Origin: Marifrigoribacter sp965178585
GTDB lineage: Bacteria; Bacteroidota; Bacteroidia; Flavobacteriales; Flavobacteriaceae
NCBI GenBank assembly: GCA_965178585.1
Contig: OZ238267.1
Coordinates: forward strand, 1,488,001 to 1,552,000
Direction of reading: 5' to 3'
DNA length: 64,000 bases
Below, one piece after another: positions 25,612 through 34,560 of this stretch. The notes beneath the pieces are model-generated. The model made no database searches. It had not been told where the DNA came from and saw nothing but the letters and a program-made list of their open reading frames with translations. How positions within the stretch are numbered: position 1 is the stretch's first letter; every line of letters begins with the position of its first letter. A program made the translations under genes and the position numbers.

Positions 25612-26565
25612 TTGAATGAACTAATAATTGAATTAACAGAAATTAACCCACGTGATTTTTTTGGGGAGCATAATGTAAATATTGAAAAATTAAAGGAGCT
25701 ATTTCCAAAATTAAAAATTGTTGCTAGAGGAACTAAAATAAAGGCTTATGGTGATGAAGAAGTTTTAGAAGAGTTTGATAAAAGGCTTGCAATGCTCTTA
25801 GATCATTTTTCAAAGTATAATAAATTAGATGAAAATGTAATAGAGCGTGTTTTGTTAAGTAGGAGTAGAGATGACTACGAAACTCCCGAAAGCTCTAATG
25901 CTATTTTAGTTCATGGAGTTGGTGGAAGAAAAATAAAACCACAAACTGCCAATCAACGTAAGTTGGTTCAATTAATGTTCAAAAATGATATGTTATTTGC
26001 TGTGGGGCCAGCAGGAACAGGTAAAACATATACTGGTGTTGCTTTAGCGGTAAAGGCATTAAAAGAAAAACAAGTTAGAAGAATTATTTTAACTCGACCA
26101 GCGGTTGAAGCAGGAGAGAAATTAGGCTTTCTTCCTGGAGATTTAAAAGAAAAATTAGACCCTTATATGATGCCTCTTTATGATGCATTGAGAGATATGA
26201 TACCTGCTGAAAAGCTAGAATCATTAATAGAAAAAGGAGTAATACAAATTGCACCTTTAGCATTTATGAGAGGTCGTACTCTTGATAACGCATTTGTAAT
26301 TTTAGACGAAGCTCAAAACACTACGCATGCACAGATGAAAATGTTTTTAACTCGTATGGGGAAAAATGCTAAGTTTATGATTACAGGTGACCCTGGACAA
26401 ATTGATTTGCCTAGACACACACTTTCAGGACTTAAAGAAGCATTATTGATTTTAAAGAATGTAAATGGAGTCGGAATGATTTATTTAGATGATAAAGATG
26501 TAATAAGACATAAATTAGTTAAAAAAGTAATTTCAGCCTATAAATCTATAGAGAACACCGATTAA
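25612..26565 (+). CDS. PhoH-like ATPase
   Basis: 317 aa. An N-terminal KH-like region (IKLKELFPKLKIVARGTKIKA-type segment) is followed by the PhoH P-loop domain: Walker A GPAGTGKTYTG, ILTRPAVEAGEKLGFLPGDL, Walker B FVILDEAQN and ITGDPGQIDLPR. The only in-frame start consistent with family length is TTG at 25612; the ATG at 25601 is out of frame and closes at once. The family is linked to RNA metabolism and is often coupled to YbeZ/YbeY. It is 4 bp upstream of purC. Confidence 0.92.
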   Translation: MNELIIELTEINPRDFFGEHNVNIEKLKELFPKLKIVARGTKIKAYGDEEVLEEFDKRLAMLLDHFSKYNKLDENVIERVLLSRSRDDYETPESSNAILVHGVGGRKIKPQTANQRKLVQLMFKNDMLFAVGPAGTGKTYTGVALAVKALKEKQVRRIILTRPAVEAGEKLGFLPGDLKEKLDPYMMPLYDALRDMIPAEKLESLIEKGVIQIAPLAFMRGRTLDNAFVILDEAQNTTHAQMKMFLTRMGKNAKFMITGDPGQIDLPRHTLSGLKEALLILKNVNGVGMIYLDDKDVIRHKLVKKVISAYKSIENTD

Positions 26566-26569
26566 TTGT

Positions 26570-27520
26570 ATGAGCAACACCATTACCAATTCCCAATTTA
26601 ATTTTCCAGGACAAAAGAATGTTTATCATGGAAAGGTTCGAGAAGTATATACATTAGAAAACGATATTTTATTAATGATTGCTACCGATAGGCTTAGTGC
26701 TTTTGATGTGGTAATGCCTAAAGGGATTCCTTATAAAGGCCAAATATTAAACCAGATTGCTACTCAAATGATGAGGGATACTGAAGATTTGGTTCCTAAT
26801 TGGTTATTAGCAACTCCAGATCCTAACGTCGCCATAGGTAAAGCCTGCGATCCTTTTAAAGTTGAAATGGTTATTCGTGGCTATATGAGTGGTCATGCAG
26901 CTCGTGAATACAAATTAGGAAAACGATTGTTATGTGGTGTTGAAATGCCTGAAGGAATGATTGAAAATGATAAATTTCCAACACCAATTATAACTCCTGC
27001 AACAAAAGCTGAAGCAGGTGATCATGATGAAGATATTTCTAGAGAGGAAATATTAAAGAGGGGTATTGTTTCGGAAAAAGATTATTTAATATTAGAAGAT
27101 TATACTAGAAAATTATTTCAAAGAGGAACCGCACTAGCAGCAAAAAGAGGGTTGATATTAGTGGATACTAAATATGAATTTGGAAAAACTAAGGAAGGTA
27201 AAATTGTTCTTATAGATGAAATTCATACTCCCGATTCATCTCGTTATTTTTATGCAGATGGTTATAAAGAGCGTCAATTAAACGGAGAACAACAAAAACA
27301 ACTATCTAAGGAGTTTGTTAGACAATGGTTAATACAAAATGGCTTTCAAGGATTAGAAGGTCAATCTGTACCAGAAATGAGTGATGAATATATAAAAGTC
27401 GTTTCTGAAAGATATATTGAGCTTTATGAAAATATAACGGGAAACAATTTTGTGAAAGGCGATGTTTCAAACATAGAAGATAGGATTAATTATAATGTTT
27501 TGAAATATTTTGAAGTTTAA
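26570..27520 (+). CDS. purC: Phosphoribosylaminoimidazole-succinocarboxamide synthase
   Basis: 316 aa, the longer SAICAR synthetase form also found in yeast and in Bacteroidota. Motifs: GKVREVYTL near the start, ATDRLSAFDVVMPKGIPYKG, the CAIR/ATP site RGYMSGHAAREY, and IHTPDSSRYFYAD. It joins aspartate to CAIR in purine synthesis. It begins 4 bp after the PhoH gene, so the two may be cotranscribed. Confidence 0.95.
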   Translation: MSNTITNSQFNFPGQKNVYHGKVREVYTLENDILLMIATDRLSAFDVVMPKGIPYKGQILNQIATQMMRDTEDLVPNWLLATPDPNVAIGKACDPFKVEMVIRGYMSGHAAREYKLGKRLLCGVEMPEGMIENDKFPTPIITPATKAEAGDHDEDISREEILKRGIVSEKDYLILEDYTRKLFQRGTALAAKRGLILVDTKYEFGKTKEGKIVLIDEIHTPDSSRYFYADGYKERQLNGEQQKQLSKEFVRQWLIQNGFQGLEGQSVPEMSDEYIKVVSERYIELYENITGNNFVKGDVSNIEDRINYNVLKYFEV

Positions 27521-27580
27521 GTATTAGTTTTATAAAAATGGATATTTTTTTTCGTAAACTGTTTGTGATTTAGCAAAATA

Positions 27581-28570
27581 ATGATTGCTATAGATAAGTT
27601 AAATTGTGTTTTAATTCTGATAAGCTTTATAGCAGCTTGTTTTTTGCCATTCGAATTATTTTTATTTAGTTATGCCATATTAGGGCCTTTACATTATCTA
27701 ACCGAAACTAATTGGATTAGAGACAAAAATTATTTTGTAATTAATAAATATTGGAAATATGTTGTTTTCTTTGCGGCTTTAATATATTCGTTGCCTTTAA
27801 TTTTTTCTTTGCCTTTTTGGTCTATTTTTTTAAATAACTCTGTTATTTATTTTTTAACAAAAACATTGTTGACGTACACTAACATCGTTCTACTATTTGT
27901 TTTTGTTTCAGCTTTATTTTCTGTTTTCTTTAAAACATATAAAGTATTTATTGTTAGTTTTATAACAACTGTTCTGTTTTCTTTATGGGCATACAAAACA
28001 GATTTATACATACTAACTATAGGGTTGTTATTACCTTCAATTATTCATGTATATTTTTTTACGATACTTTTTATGCTTTATGGCATGAAAAAGAAAAAAA
28101 ACGTATTCAATATTATTAATGTTGTTGCCATAATATTATTACCGCTTTCCTTGTATTTTATTGATGTCGATATTTTTAATTATAAATTTCCAGAAATAAT
28201 AAAAGAAAATTACATGAACAATAATTTTCATGTTTTAAATGCAAATTTGGCACATATCTTAGGTGTTTATGAGGATTTAAGATTCTTTTTTTATGAAAAA
28301 ATAGATTTAAAAATTCAAATATTTATCGCTTTTGCATATACCTACCATTATTTAAATTGGTTTTCTAAAACCTCAATAATTGGATGGCATAGACAATTGA
28401 ATAAAAATAAAAGTATTATTATTTTATTGATTTGGATATTAAATTTAGCTGCTTATTATTATGATTATAGATTAGGATTAATTGTCTCTATTTTCTTTAG
28501 CATATCCCATGTTATGCTAGAATTTCCTATAAATATTCTTACAATTAGGAGTTTGTTAAAATTGAAATAA
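27581..28570 (+). CDS. Polytopic membrane protein with conserved-looking histidines, function unknown
   Basis: 329 aa with about nine hydrophobic segments and no soluble domain. Histidine motifs recur inside or near membrane segments: YAILGPLHYLTETNW, IIHVYFFTILF, NANLAHILGVYE, AYTYHYLNWFSKTSIIGWHR and SHVMLEFPIN. Such spacing recalls membrane-bound metal-dependent oxygenases or the Brp/Blh group, but I cannot confirm this. AT-rich composition like its neighbours. It stands between purC and a convergent methyltransferase. Confidence 0.75.
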   Translation: MIAIDKLNCVLILISFIAACFLPFELFLFSYAILGPLHYLTETNWIRDKNYFVINKYWKYVVFFAALIYSLPLIFSLPFWSIFLNNSVIYFLTKTLLTYTNIVLLFVFVSALFSVFFKTYKVFIVSFITTVLFSLWAYKTDLYILTIGLLLPSIIHVYFFTILFMLYGMKKKKNVFNIINVVAIILLPLSLYFIDVDIFNYKFPEIIKENYMNNNFHVLNANLAHILGVYEDLRFFFYEKIDLKIQIFIAFAYTYHYLNWFSKTSIIGWHRQLNKNKSIIILLIWILNLAAYYYDYRLGLIVSIFFSISHVMLEFPINILTIRSLLKLK

Positions 28571-28575
28571 TTACT

Positions 28576-29349
28576 CTATTTTATTAAAACACAGAAAAAA
28601 TCTAATGTTTTATTAGAATATTCTGTCAAAGTGTAATCTTCTATACTTATTGTATTTACTAACTCTGTATTCTTTTTTAAAAGCTTTTTTCTATTAACTC
28701 TATTTAAAATTTCATAAGGTATTTTAAGAAGTGTAGTTGGAATTTTATTTTGTAACTTAAAAACATCAAAGCGTAATATTTTTTGAACAGATAATTTGTT
28801 TTTTAAATAATAGTTTTCAGTTTTTTTATTCCCTTGTATTCCTTCAATTTTATAATTAACAAAATAGTTACTAATTAAATTATTCATTTCGGGATAATTA
28901 TATTCTTTATAATGCCATGGGTTTCTAGCGATAGTTTTAGTTGCATTTGGAGTAGTAATATATGCCTTTCCATTAGGTTTTAAAATTCGACGAATTTCTT
29001 TAATAAATAGGGTAGCATCTTCTATATGTTCAATCACTTGAAACGAAATTACAATATCAAAACTATTAGCTTTAAGATTATTTAATGGTGGAATCTTTTG
29101 ATGTAGGGTATTTATTTTTGGATGTTTTTTCTTGATTTTTTCCAATACAGATTTAGATTTATCAATAACTGTCAATGAGTTTGCATTTTTTGAAATAATA
29201 TCTAATCCATAGCCTTCACCGCAGCCAATTTCTAAAACATCACCATAAATTTTTCCCGATAATAATGTATATGCCTTTAATGTTCTTTGATATAATGGGT
29301 TGTCTGATAAAATTTGAGAAGAGGTAACCTCCGTTGAGAATGAAAACAT
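28576..29349 (-). CDS. Class I SAM-dependent methyltransferase
   Basis: 257 aa. Motif I VLEIGCGEGYGLDII near residue 38, motif II SLTVIDKSKSV, motif IV NSFDIVISFQVIEHIED and post-motif GKAYITTPNA fit the Methyltransf_11/UbiE-like class. Substrate unknown. It lies 10 bp after the DUF2723 gene on the same strand, so it may modify a glycan or other surface component made with that transferase (inference). Confidence 0.85.
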   Translation of the reverse strand: MFSFSTEVTSSQILSDNPLYQRTLKAYTLLSGKIYGDVLEIGCGEGYGLDIISKNANSLTVIDKSKSVLEKIKKKHPKINTLHQKIPPLNNLKANSFDIVISFQVIEHIEDATLFIKEIRRILKPNGKAYITTPNATKTIARNPWHYKEYNYPEMNNLISNYFVNYKIEGIQGNKKTENYYLKNKLSVQKILRFDVFKLQNKIPTTLLKIPYEILNRVNRKKLLKKNTELVNTISIEDYTLTEYSNKTLDFFCVLIK

Positions 29350-29359
29350 ACTTAATAGA

Positions 29360-32300
29360 TTAATAGGGCCAGTTTGTTTGTTGCCATTTTATGTATTTTA
29401 TCTCAAATTCATCAAAGCGATTTTGATAATTTTCTTTAATTGATTTTTTTCCCGGAAATTGATGTATCATTTGTAAATACATTTTCTTTAATTTTTCCGC
29501 ATGTTTTACATTTAAAATTGGATTTGGAGGATTAAAAGAAGTTACCCAAAATAACTCCTCCCATAGGTTTTCCATTGCCAGTCTACAGACATTAGACCCT
29601 TTTTCATTGAGCCCCGCTCTAAAATATAATTTACCTAATGCATAGGCATATTGTTTGTAGGCAATAGTTTTGTTTGGGAAAAGTGTAAAAGATTTATCTA
29701 TTACAGAAATTGCTTGTTTCGTTTTCCCTTCTTCTAATAAAGCTTGTGCTAAAAAATAATAATTTCTCCTTAAAACATCTTTTACATAAGCTCTGTTTTC
29801 ATAGTATAAAAATTTAGTGTCATCATTCAATCCATTAAATTTTATTTTATCCATTATATAGGGATACATCATTTTTGTATTTACAATTTTAGGATTTAAT
29901 AATGAATCATTTCTTTTAATTGGAGCTAACTGTTCTACAAAACCATTTTGAACAAAGTAAGCTTCTAATCCTAAATAATGGTTAGTTTTTCCATTTACTG
30001 CAAAACATATGGGTCTGTCATGTATGTTATTTGTAATTATATTTAATAAGACTATTTCATTTAATTCATAAAAATATTTTTTGTAATCCCATACTATTTT
30101 ATTTGTAAATGAAGCATTTAATTCTTTAAAATTTAATCCATTTTTAATAAATTTCAGGGAATCAATAGGGATAGAAAATTTAGTTGCTGGGATATAATGT
30201 TTCATTTTTCCATTCCAATTAATTTGAGTGGTACTATCCTTAAAAAACTCAAATAAATCTGGTAATGATGCTGCACTATTGATTTCTTTTTTTAATGGAA
30301 TTAATCGATCTACTCCATTTATATAAAATGGATTGTCTAATGTAAAATTTATAGGCTTAGAAGAATATATTTTTTGATTGAGGCTTTCGATATAAGTATC
30401 TAAATTCATTTGATCAAAATTTAATACTCTCACATCAGTTCGATATTTTTCAACCTCTTGTAAATACCATAAAGGAAAAGTCATATTATCACCGTTGGTA
30501 AATAGTATGGCTTGATCTGGACAAGCATCTAAATAAGCTTTGCCAAAATCATAGGCAAACGTATCATAATTTCGTTGATGGTCATTCCAACCTTTTGCTA
30601 AAAGTTGAAGGGGAGATCCAATTAAAACTAAAATAGATATAGTAATTAATCTAATTTTGTCTGATGTGATAATTTTCATAGTATTATATAACACTATAAT
30701 TGAGAGTCCAACCCATAGTGAATAAATTATGAATGATCCAATAAAGATATAATCTCGTTCTCTTACCAGAATACTATAAGGTACAGGGTTTATGTATAAT
30801 GTTATACCTAATCCAAATGCTAAAAAAATAAAAATGGTAGTAAATAAATAATTTTTATGTCTTCTAAGAGATAATAAACCCAATAAACCTAAGATAAAGG
30901 GTATAAAATAATAAGTGTTTCTACTTTTATCGTTTCTATACCTTTCAGGGGTATTTGTAATATCACCCACCCTTAATTTGTCAATACTATTTATACCACT
31001 AACCCAATTACCATCTTTTATAAAACCAATACCATGATTATTATTTTGTTTACCAATAAAGTTCCAGTATAAATAGCGTAGATTTAACCATTTAACTTGA
31101 TAGTTTATGAAAAAATTAAAATTTTCATTGTATGTTGGTTTATAAATAGTTTTAGATTCACTATTAATAAATAAATTTATCGGTTCTCCTTTAATTGTTG
31201 TCCAAAACTTATATTCATTTTCATTTTTGGGTTCAAATAATCTAGGAAAAAACATAGAAAATTCTTCAGAATAGTTCGCAAGTTTAAACTCACCATTGTC
31301 AACAGTAATATATTTTTGTTTATTTCTATTATATGTTAACGTAGGCTTTCCATTAACAAAAGGAGTATCCTTATCTAAGGGTGCGTTGTATGTATATCCT
31401 TTTAAAAGAGGAATTTTATTAATTCCAAATTGATCTCCTTTAATATATTGTAATAACCTATTACTAGTACTAATGCTATTTGCAATTTGTGAAGTTGCAT
31501 TTGCTCTTTGAATAGGCATTAAATAGGTGCTAACACCAATTAAAAAGAAAATTATTGTTAGAGTTATATGATGTAAAAGTGTTTTTTTCTTTTTATAACT
31601 AATCCATAATACTGCAAAAAAGAAGATTCCAAAAAATGATAAAGTTGTTAAAATTCCTGTATTTACTGAAGTGTTTAATGAGTTTACCAACCAAATATCC
31701 AAAGTGTTTGCAACTTTAATAAGCCCTTGTATTGCAAATAAATATATTCCAAAAAATAAGAAACACCCTAAGATTAACGAAAGTAGGATGTTTTTTATAG
31801 ATAGTCCATATTTTTTATGGGTAAACAAAAGAGAAACAGGAATAATAACAGAAATGATTATTAAATGGACACCTGTTGCTATTCCTAATAGTAAGGCAAA
31901 TAATAGAATAAACTTGGTTTCTTCTTTTGCACTTGTACTGTTTTCCCATTTAAGCATTACATATATTAGTATTGTCATCAATGCAAACGAAAGCGAATAA
32001 ACTTCTGCTTCTGTAGAAGCAACCCAAAAACTATTTGAAAAAGCTAATGTTAAAGCACTTGAAATACCTGTAAAATAGGGTAGGTAGGTAGTTTCAAATT
32101 TAGTATTGTTTTTCTGAATTTTTTTAGTAATGTAATAGGTTATTTTAAAAAGAAAAGTTACGGTTAATGCTCCAAAAATACCGGATATTAAATTTGAGAT
32201 AAAAGCTGCTTTAGAAGCAGAAAAAAACTGCAAGACAAAACTGCAAAGGATGGTATAAAAAGGCGAGCCTGGTGGATGACTTGCTTGTAAATTATAACTG

Positions 32301-32416
32301 GTAGTTATAAATTCTGGGCTGTCCCAAAAAGTAATTGTTCTAGGAGAAGTAATTGCATAAACACTAAAAACAATTATAAAAAGAATTGCACTTACAATTC
32401 TTTCATTCTTTTTCAT
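29360..32416 (-). CDS. DUF2723 membrane glycosyltransferase-like protein
   Basis: 1018 aa with about 12 TM helices in residues 5-590 followed by a large periplasmic part. The N-terminal loop after TM1 (SPRTITFWDSPEFITTSYN, then HPPGSPFY) matches DUF2723, grouped with GT-C glycosyltransferases such as TMEM260 that use lipid-linked sugars on the outer face. The C-terminal 150 residues look like TPR-type helices (RNYYFLAQALLEEGKTKQAI). Length and domain order fit the flavobacterial family. Acceptor unknown. Confidence 0.88.
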   Translation of the reverse strand: MKKNERIVSAILFIIVFSVYAITSPRTITFWDSPEFITTSYNLQASHPPGSPFYTILCSFVLQFFSASKAAFISNLISGIFGALTVTFLFKITYYITKKIQKNNTKFETTYLPYFTGISSALTLAFSNSFWVASTEAEVYSLSFALMTILIYVMLKWENSTSAKEETKFILLFALLLGIATGVHLIIISVIIPVSLLFTHKKYGLSIKNILLSLILGCFLFFGIYLFAIQGLIKVANTLDIWLVNSLNTSVNTGILTTLSFFGIFFFAVLWISYKKKKTLLHHITLTIIFFLIGVSTYLMPIQRANATSQIANSISTSNRLLQYIKGDQFGINKIPLLKGYTYNAPLDKDTPFVNGKPTLTYNRNKQKYITVDNGEFKLANYSEEFSMFFPRLFEPKNENEYKFWTTIKGEPINLFINSESKTIYKPTYNENFNFFINYQVKWLNLRYLYWNFIGKQNNNHGIGFIKDGNWVSGINSIDKLRVGDITNTPERYRNDKSRNTYYFIPFILGLLGLLSLRRHKNYLFTTIFIFLAFGLGITLYINPVPYSILVRERDYIFIGSFIIYSLWVGLSIIVLYNTMKIITSDKIRLITISILVLIGSPLQLLAKGWNDHQRNYDTFAYDFGKAYLDACPDQAILFTNGDNMTFPLWYLQEVEKYRTDVRVLNFDQMNLDTYIESLNQKIYSSKPINFTLDNPFYINGVDRLIPLKKEINSAASLPDLFEFFKDSTTQINWNGKMKHYIPATKFSIPIDSLKFIKNGLNFKELNASFTNKIVWDYKKYFYELNEIVLLNIITNNIHDRPICFAVNGKTNHYLGLEAYFVQNGFVEQLAPIKRNDSLLNPKIVNTKMMYPYIMDKIKFNGLNDDTKFLYYENRAYVKDVLRRNYYFLAQALLEEGKTKQAISVIDKSFTLFPNKTIAYKQYAYALGKLYFRAGLNEKGSNVCRLAMENLWEELFWVTSFNPPNPILNVKHAEKLKKMYLQMIHQFPGKKSIKENYQNRFDEFEIKYIKWQQTNWPY

Positions 32417-32548
32417 ATTATTAGTAGTAGTTCGTTTGATTTTGGAAAGATAATAGATTTAAAATTTTAATAATTGATTATTTTCTTTTTTGTTATCAAA
32501 AGTAGAATTATAATGTATCCTTTGTTTTTACTAACTTAAAAACAAAAT

Positions 32549-34468
32549 TTATTTAAAAAATGATTTAGAAAATTCTATGGCATTATCAGCTACTTTCTTA
32601 CCAGTTCTTCTACCTTCAATATCGTCAACAGGCGGATGGATACCTCCCCAAACTCTGGATAAACAGGTTTCAATAGCTGCATCATAAAAAGTAGCCCATT
32701 GTAAGGTTATTGTTTCTGATGGGCCTTCTTCAAATCCCAAAAATTTATTTTTTTCAGCTGTAAATGTCTCTAATCCATCAGGGAAATATGGAGAGCCAGA
32801 TATATAGGTTAATATTTTTGCACTTGCAAAAGAAAAGGTAGAATGACCAGAAGTATAACCTGCAAAAGGTGGTGTAGCAAAGGTATATCGTTGGTATGGC
32901 CACCAGTTTTCAGCAAGAATCCAACCAACCCCAGCTTTATCTGTAAAAGGATCATTAATGGCATCAGGTCCTCGCCAATTATATATTTTTATTTTATTTA
33001 GATGTTCTTTATTATACCCAACTAAAGAATCTTTTTCGGTAACTAATTCTACTAGTCCTTTTTCAAGTTTTAAACCAGAACTATTATAATTTGGCTTATT
33101 TACATCAGAGGATTGTCCCATGCTTGCTAAATATCTAATTGCGGAAATAGGTCTAACATAATCATAATAACCTTTAGCACTCCAACATGCAATGGCAGCA
33201 TCATGCATAGTTCCTGTCATTAAAAAATAACTTTTAATGTCCCATTCTAATTGAGATAAAGAATCTCCTTTACCATTCCATTGTCTTTTGAAGTCTGGGT
33301 GATAAGAAACTTTATTTAAAAACTTTAACCAATGTCCTGGAGGAGAATAGGTGTTAGGACCATCCACCCAAAACTCTGCTATAACTCTGCAATAATCTCC
33401 TTGTTTAACTATATTTTTTGGATATACTTTTTTAGTAATTGGATTTTTAATATTATTTTTTCTTTTATTATTTTCTACATTGGCATAATACGTTTGGTAT
33501 TCTTCCATTCCAATGGGTAAATGTTCATTTATGGTCGTTATTCCTTTAGGTGAAATATCCCACAGAGTAGAGTTCTTGCTATCAAGTTTACTAGAATAAC
33601 GTTGTACTAGTGAAAAGCCCCAACGAAAAGCCTCAGTTTCTTTTTCATTGTCTGTATTGATATAAGGTGGGTGTCCTGGATTAAAGTGAACCATTCCTGG
33701 CTTTGATTCTGTAGGTAAAGCAAAAGATTCTACTTCGCCCCAAAAAGGGGTTAAAAAATCAACATTCCCTTCTATTAGTAATTGGTTCCAATCTTTTAAT
33801 GTTTTATCATAACCCTTTTTAGAAATATAATTGTTTATATATATGGGTTGCCAATGGTTTGGGGAAGTAAGGCCGTCAACACCAGATTTTTCAGGTAATA
33901 ATTTTTTGTTTTTTGGTCGATAAAAATCGGGTTCGTGCCTATCTTCTTCTTTAGACCCATCTCTTTTTCCAAATAAAATAATTTGTTGAGCTATATAATT
34001 ACCTAAAGACTCAGGCTTACCATTTTCGTAATCAGTATTTTGTGTTTTGTGAATTTTAAAATTATGTTTTTCGAAAGTGGAAATTAAAATATCCATGGAC
34101 CGACCTTTACTTCCGTAATCATCGTATCTTGATTTTATAATATTGAAAGCTGCATAACTAATAGCTATTTTTTGTAGGCTATCTGTGTTTTTTGAAATTC
34201 TTTTAAAATCTTGATTAAATTCTATTTTAATACCGTTTTTTTCTTTTCCTAAAAAATAGGTTGATTGATTTTTATCATAAGCTGCCCAAGCATCATACAT
34301 AGCTGCTGAAACATGAAAAAAGTTTCTAGCATGAATAGTGGGGCCTTGACCATCTTCTTTAACCATTTCTAGCATGGTATCCATCCATTCCCGTGCTATA
34401 GAACTACTGTTCTGACCTACTAATACAATCGGTGTTAGATAAACTAATAAATAAAATAGAAATCTCAT
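32549..34468 (-). CDS. Exported vanadium-dependent haloperoxidase/PAP2-superfamily protein
   Basis: 639 aa with a signal peptide (MRFLFYLLVYLTPIVLVGQ). All three vanadate/phosphate-site signatures are present near the C-terminus: RPISAIRYL, the SGH motif in YTSGHSTFSFA, and SRVWGGIHPPVDDIEGRR (S-R-x5-H-x3-D). This is the arrangement of vanadium chloro/bromoperoxidases and related PAP2 phosphatases. Oxidation of halide with peroxide outside the cell is possible, but sequence alone does not separate haloperoxidase from phosphatase activity. Transcribed divergently from the repeat protein. Confidence 0.85.
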   Translation of the reverse strand: MRFLFYLLVYLTPIVLVGQNSSSIAREWMDTMLEMVKEDGQGPTIHARNFFHVSAAMYDAWAAYDKNQSTYFLGKEKNGIKIEFNQDFKRISKNTDSLQKIAISYAAFNIIKSRYDDYGSKGRSMDILISTFEKHNFKIHKTQNTDYENGKPESLGNYIAQQIILFGKRDGSKEEDRHEPDFYRPKNKKLLPEKSGVDGLTSPNHWQPIYINNYISKKGYDKTLKDWNQLLIEGNVDFLTPFWGEVESFALPTESKPGMVHFNPGHPPYINTDNEKETEAFRWGFSLVQRYSSKLDSKNSTLWDISPKGITTINEHLPIGMEEYQTYYANVENNKRKNNIKNPITKKVYPKNIVKQGDYCRVIAEFWVDGPNTYSPPGHWLKFLNKVSYHPDFKRQWNGKGDSLSQLEWDIKSYFLMTGTMHDAAIACWSAKGYYDYVRPISAIRYLASMGQSSDVNKPNYNSSGLKLEKGLVELVTEKDSLVGYNKEHLNKIKIYNWRGPDAINDPFTDKAGVGWILAENWWPYQRYTFATPPFAGYTSGHSTFSFASAKILTYISGSPYFPDGLETFTAEKNKFLGFEEGPSETITLQWATFYDAAIETCLSRVWGGIHPPVDDIEGRRTGKKVADNAIEFSKSFFK

Positions 34469-34560
34469 TTGTTTTTTTTAAAAAAGTAAAAATATTGATA
34501 ATAAAAATAATTTAAGCTATATTCGAGCTTTTAAAAGCAACTAATTAAATACCAAATACA

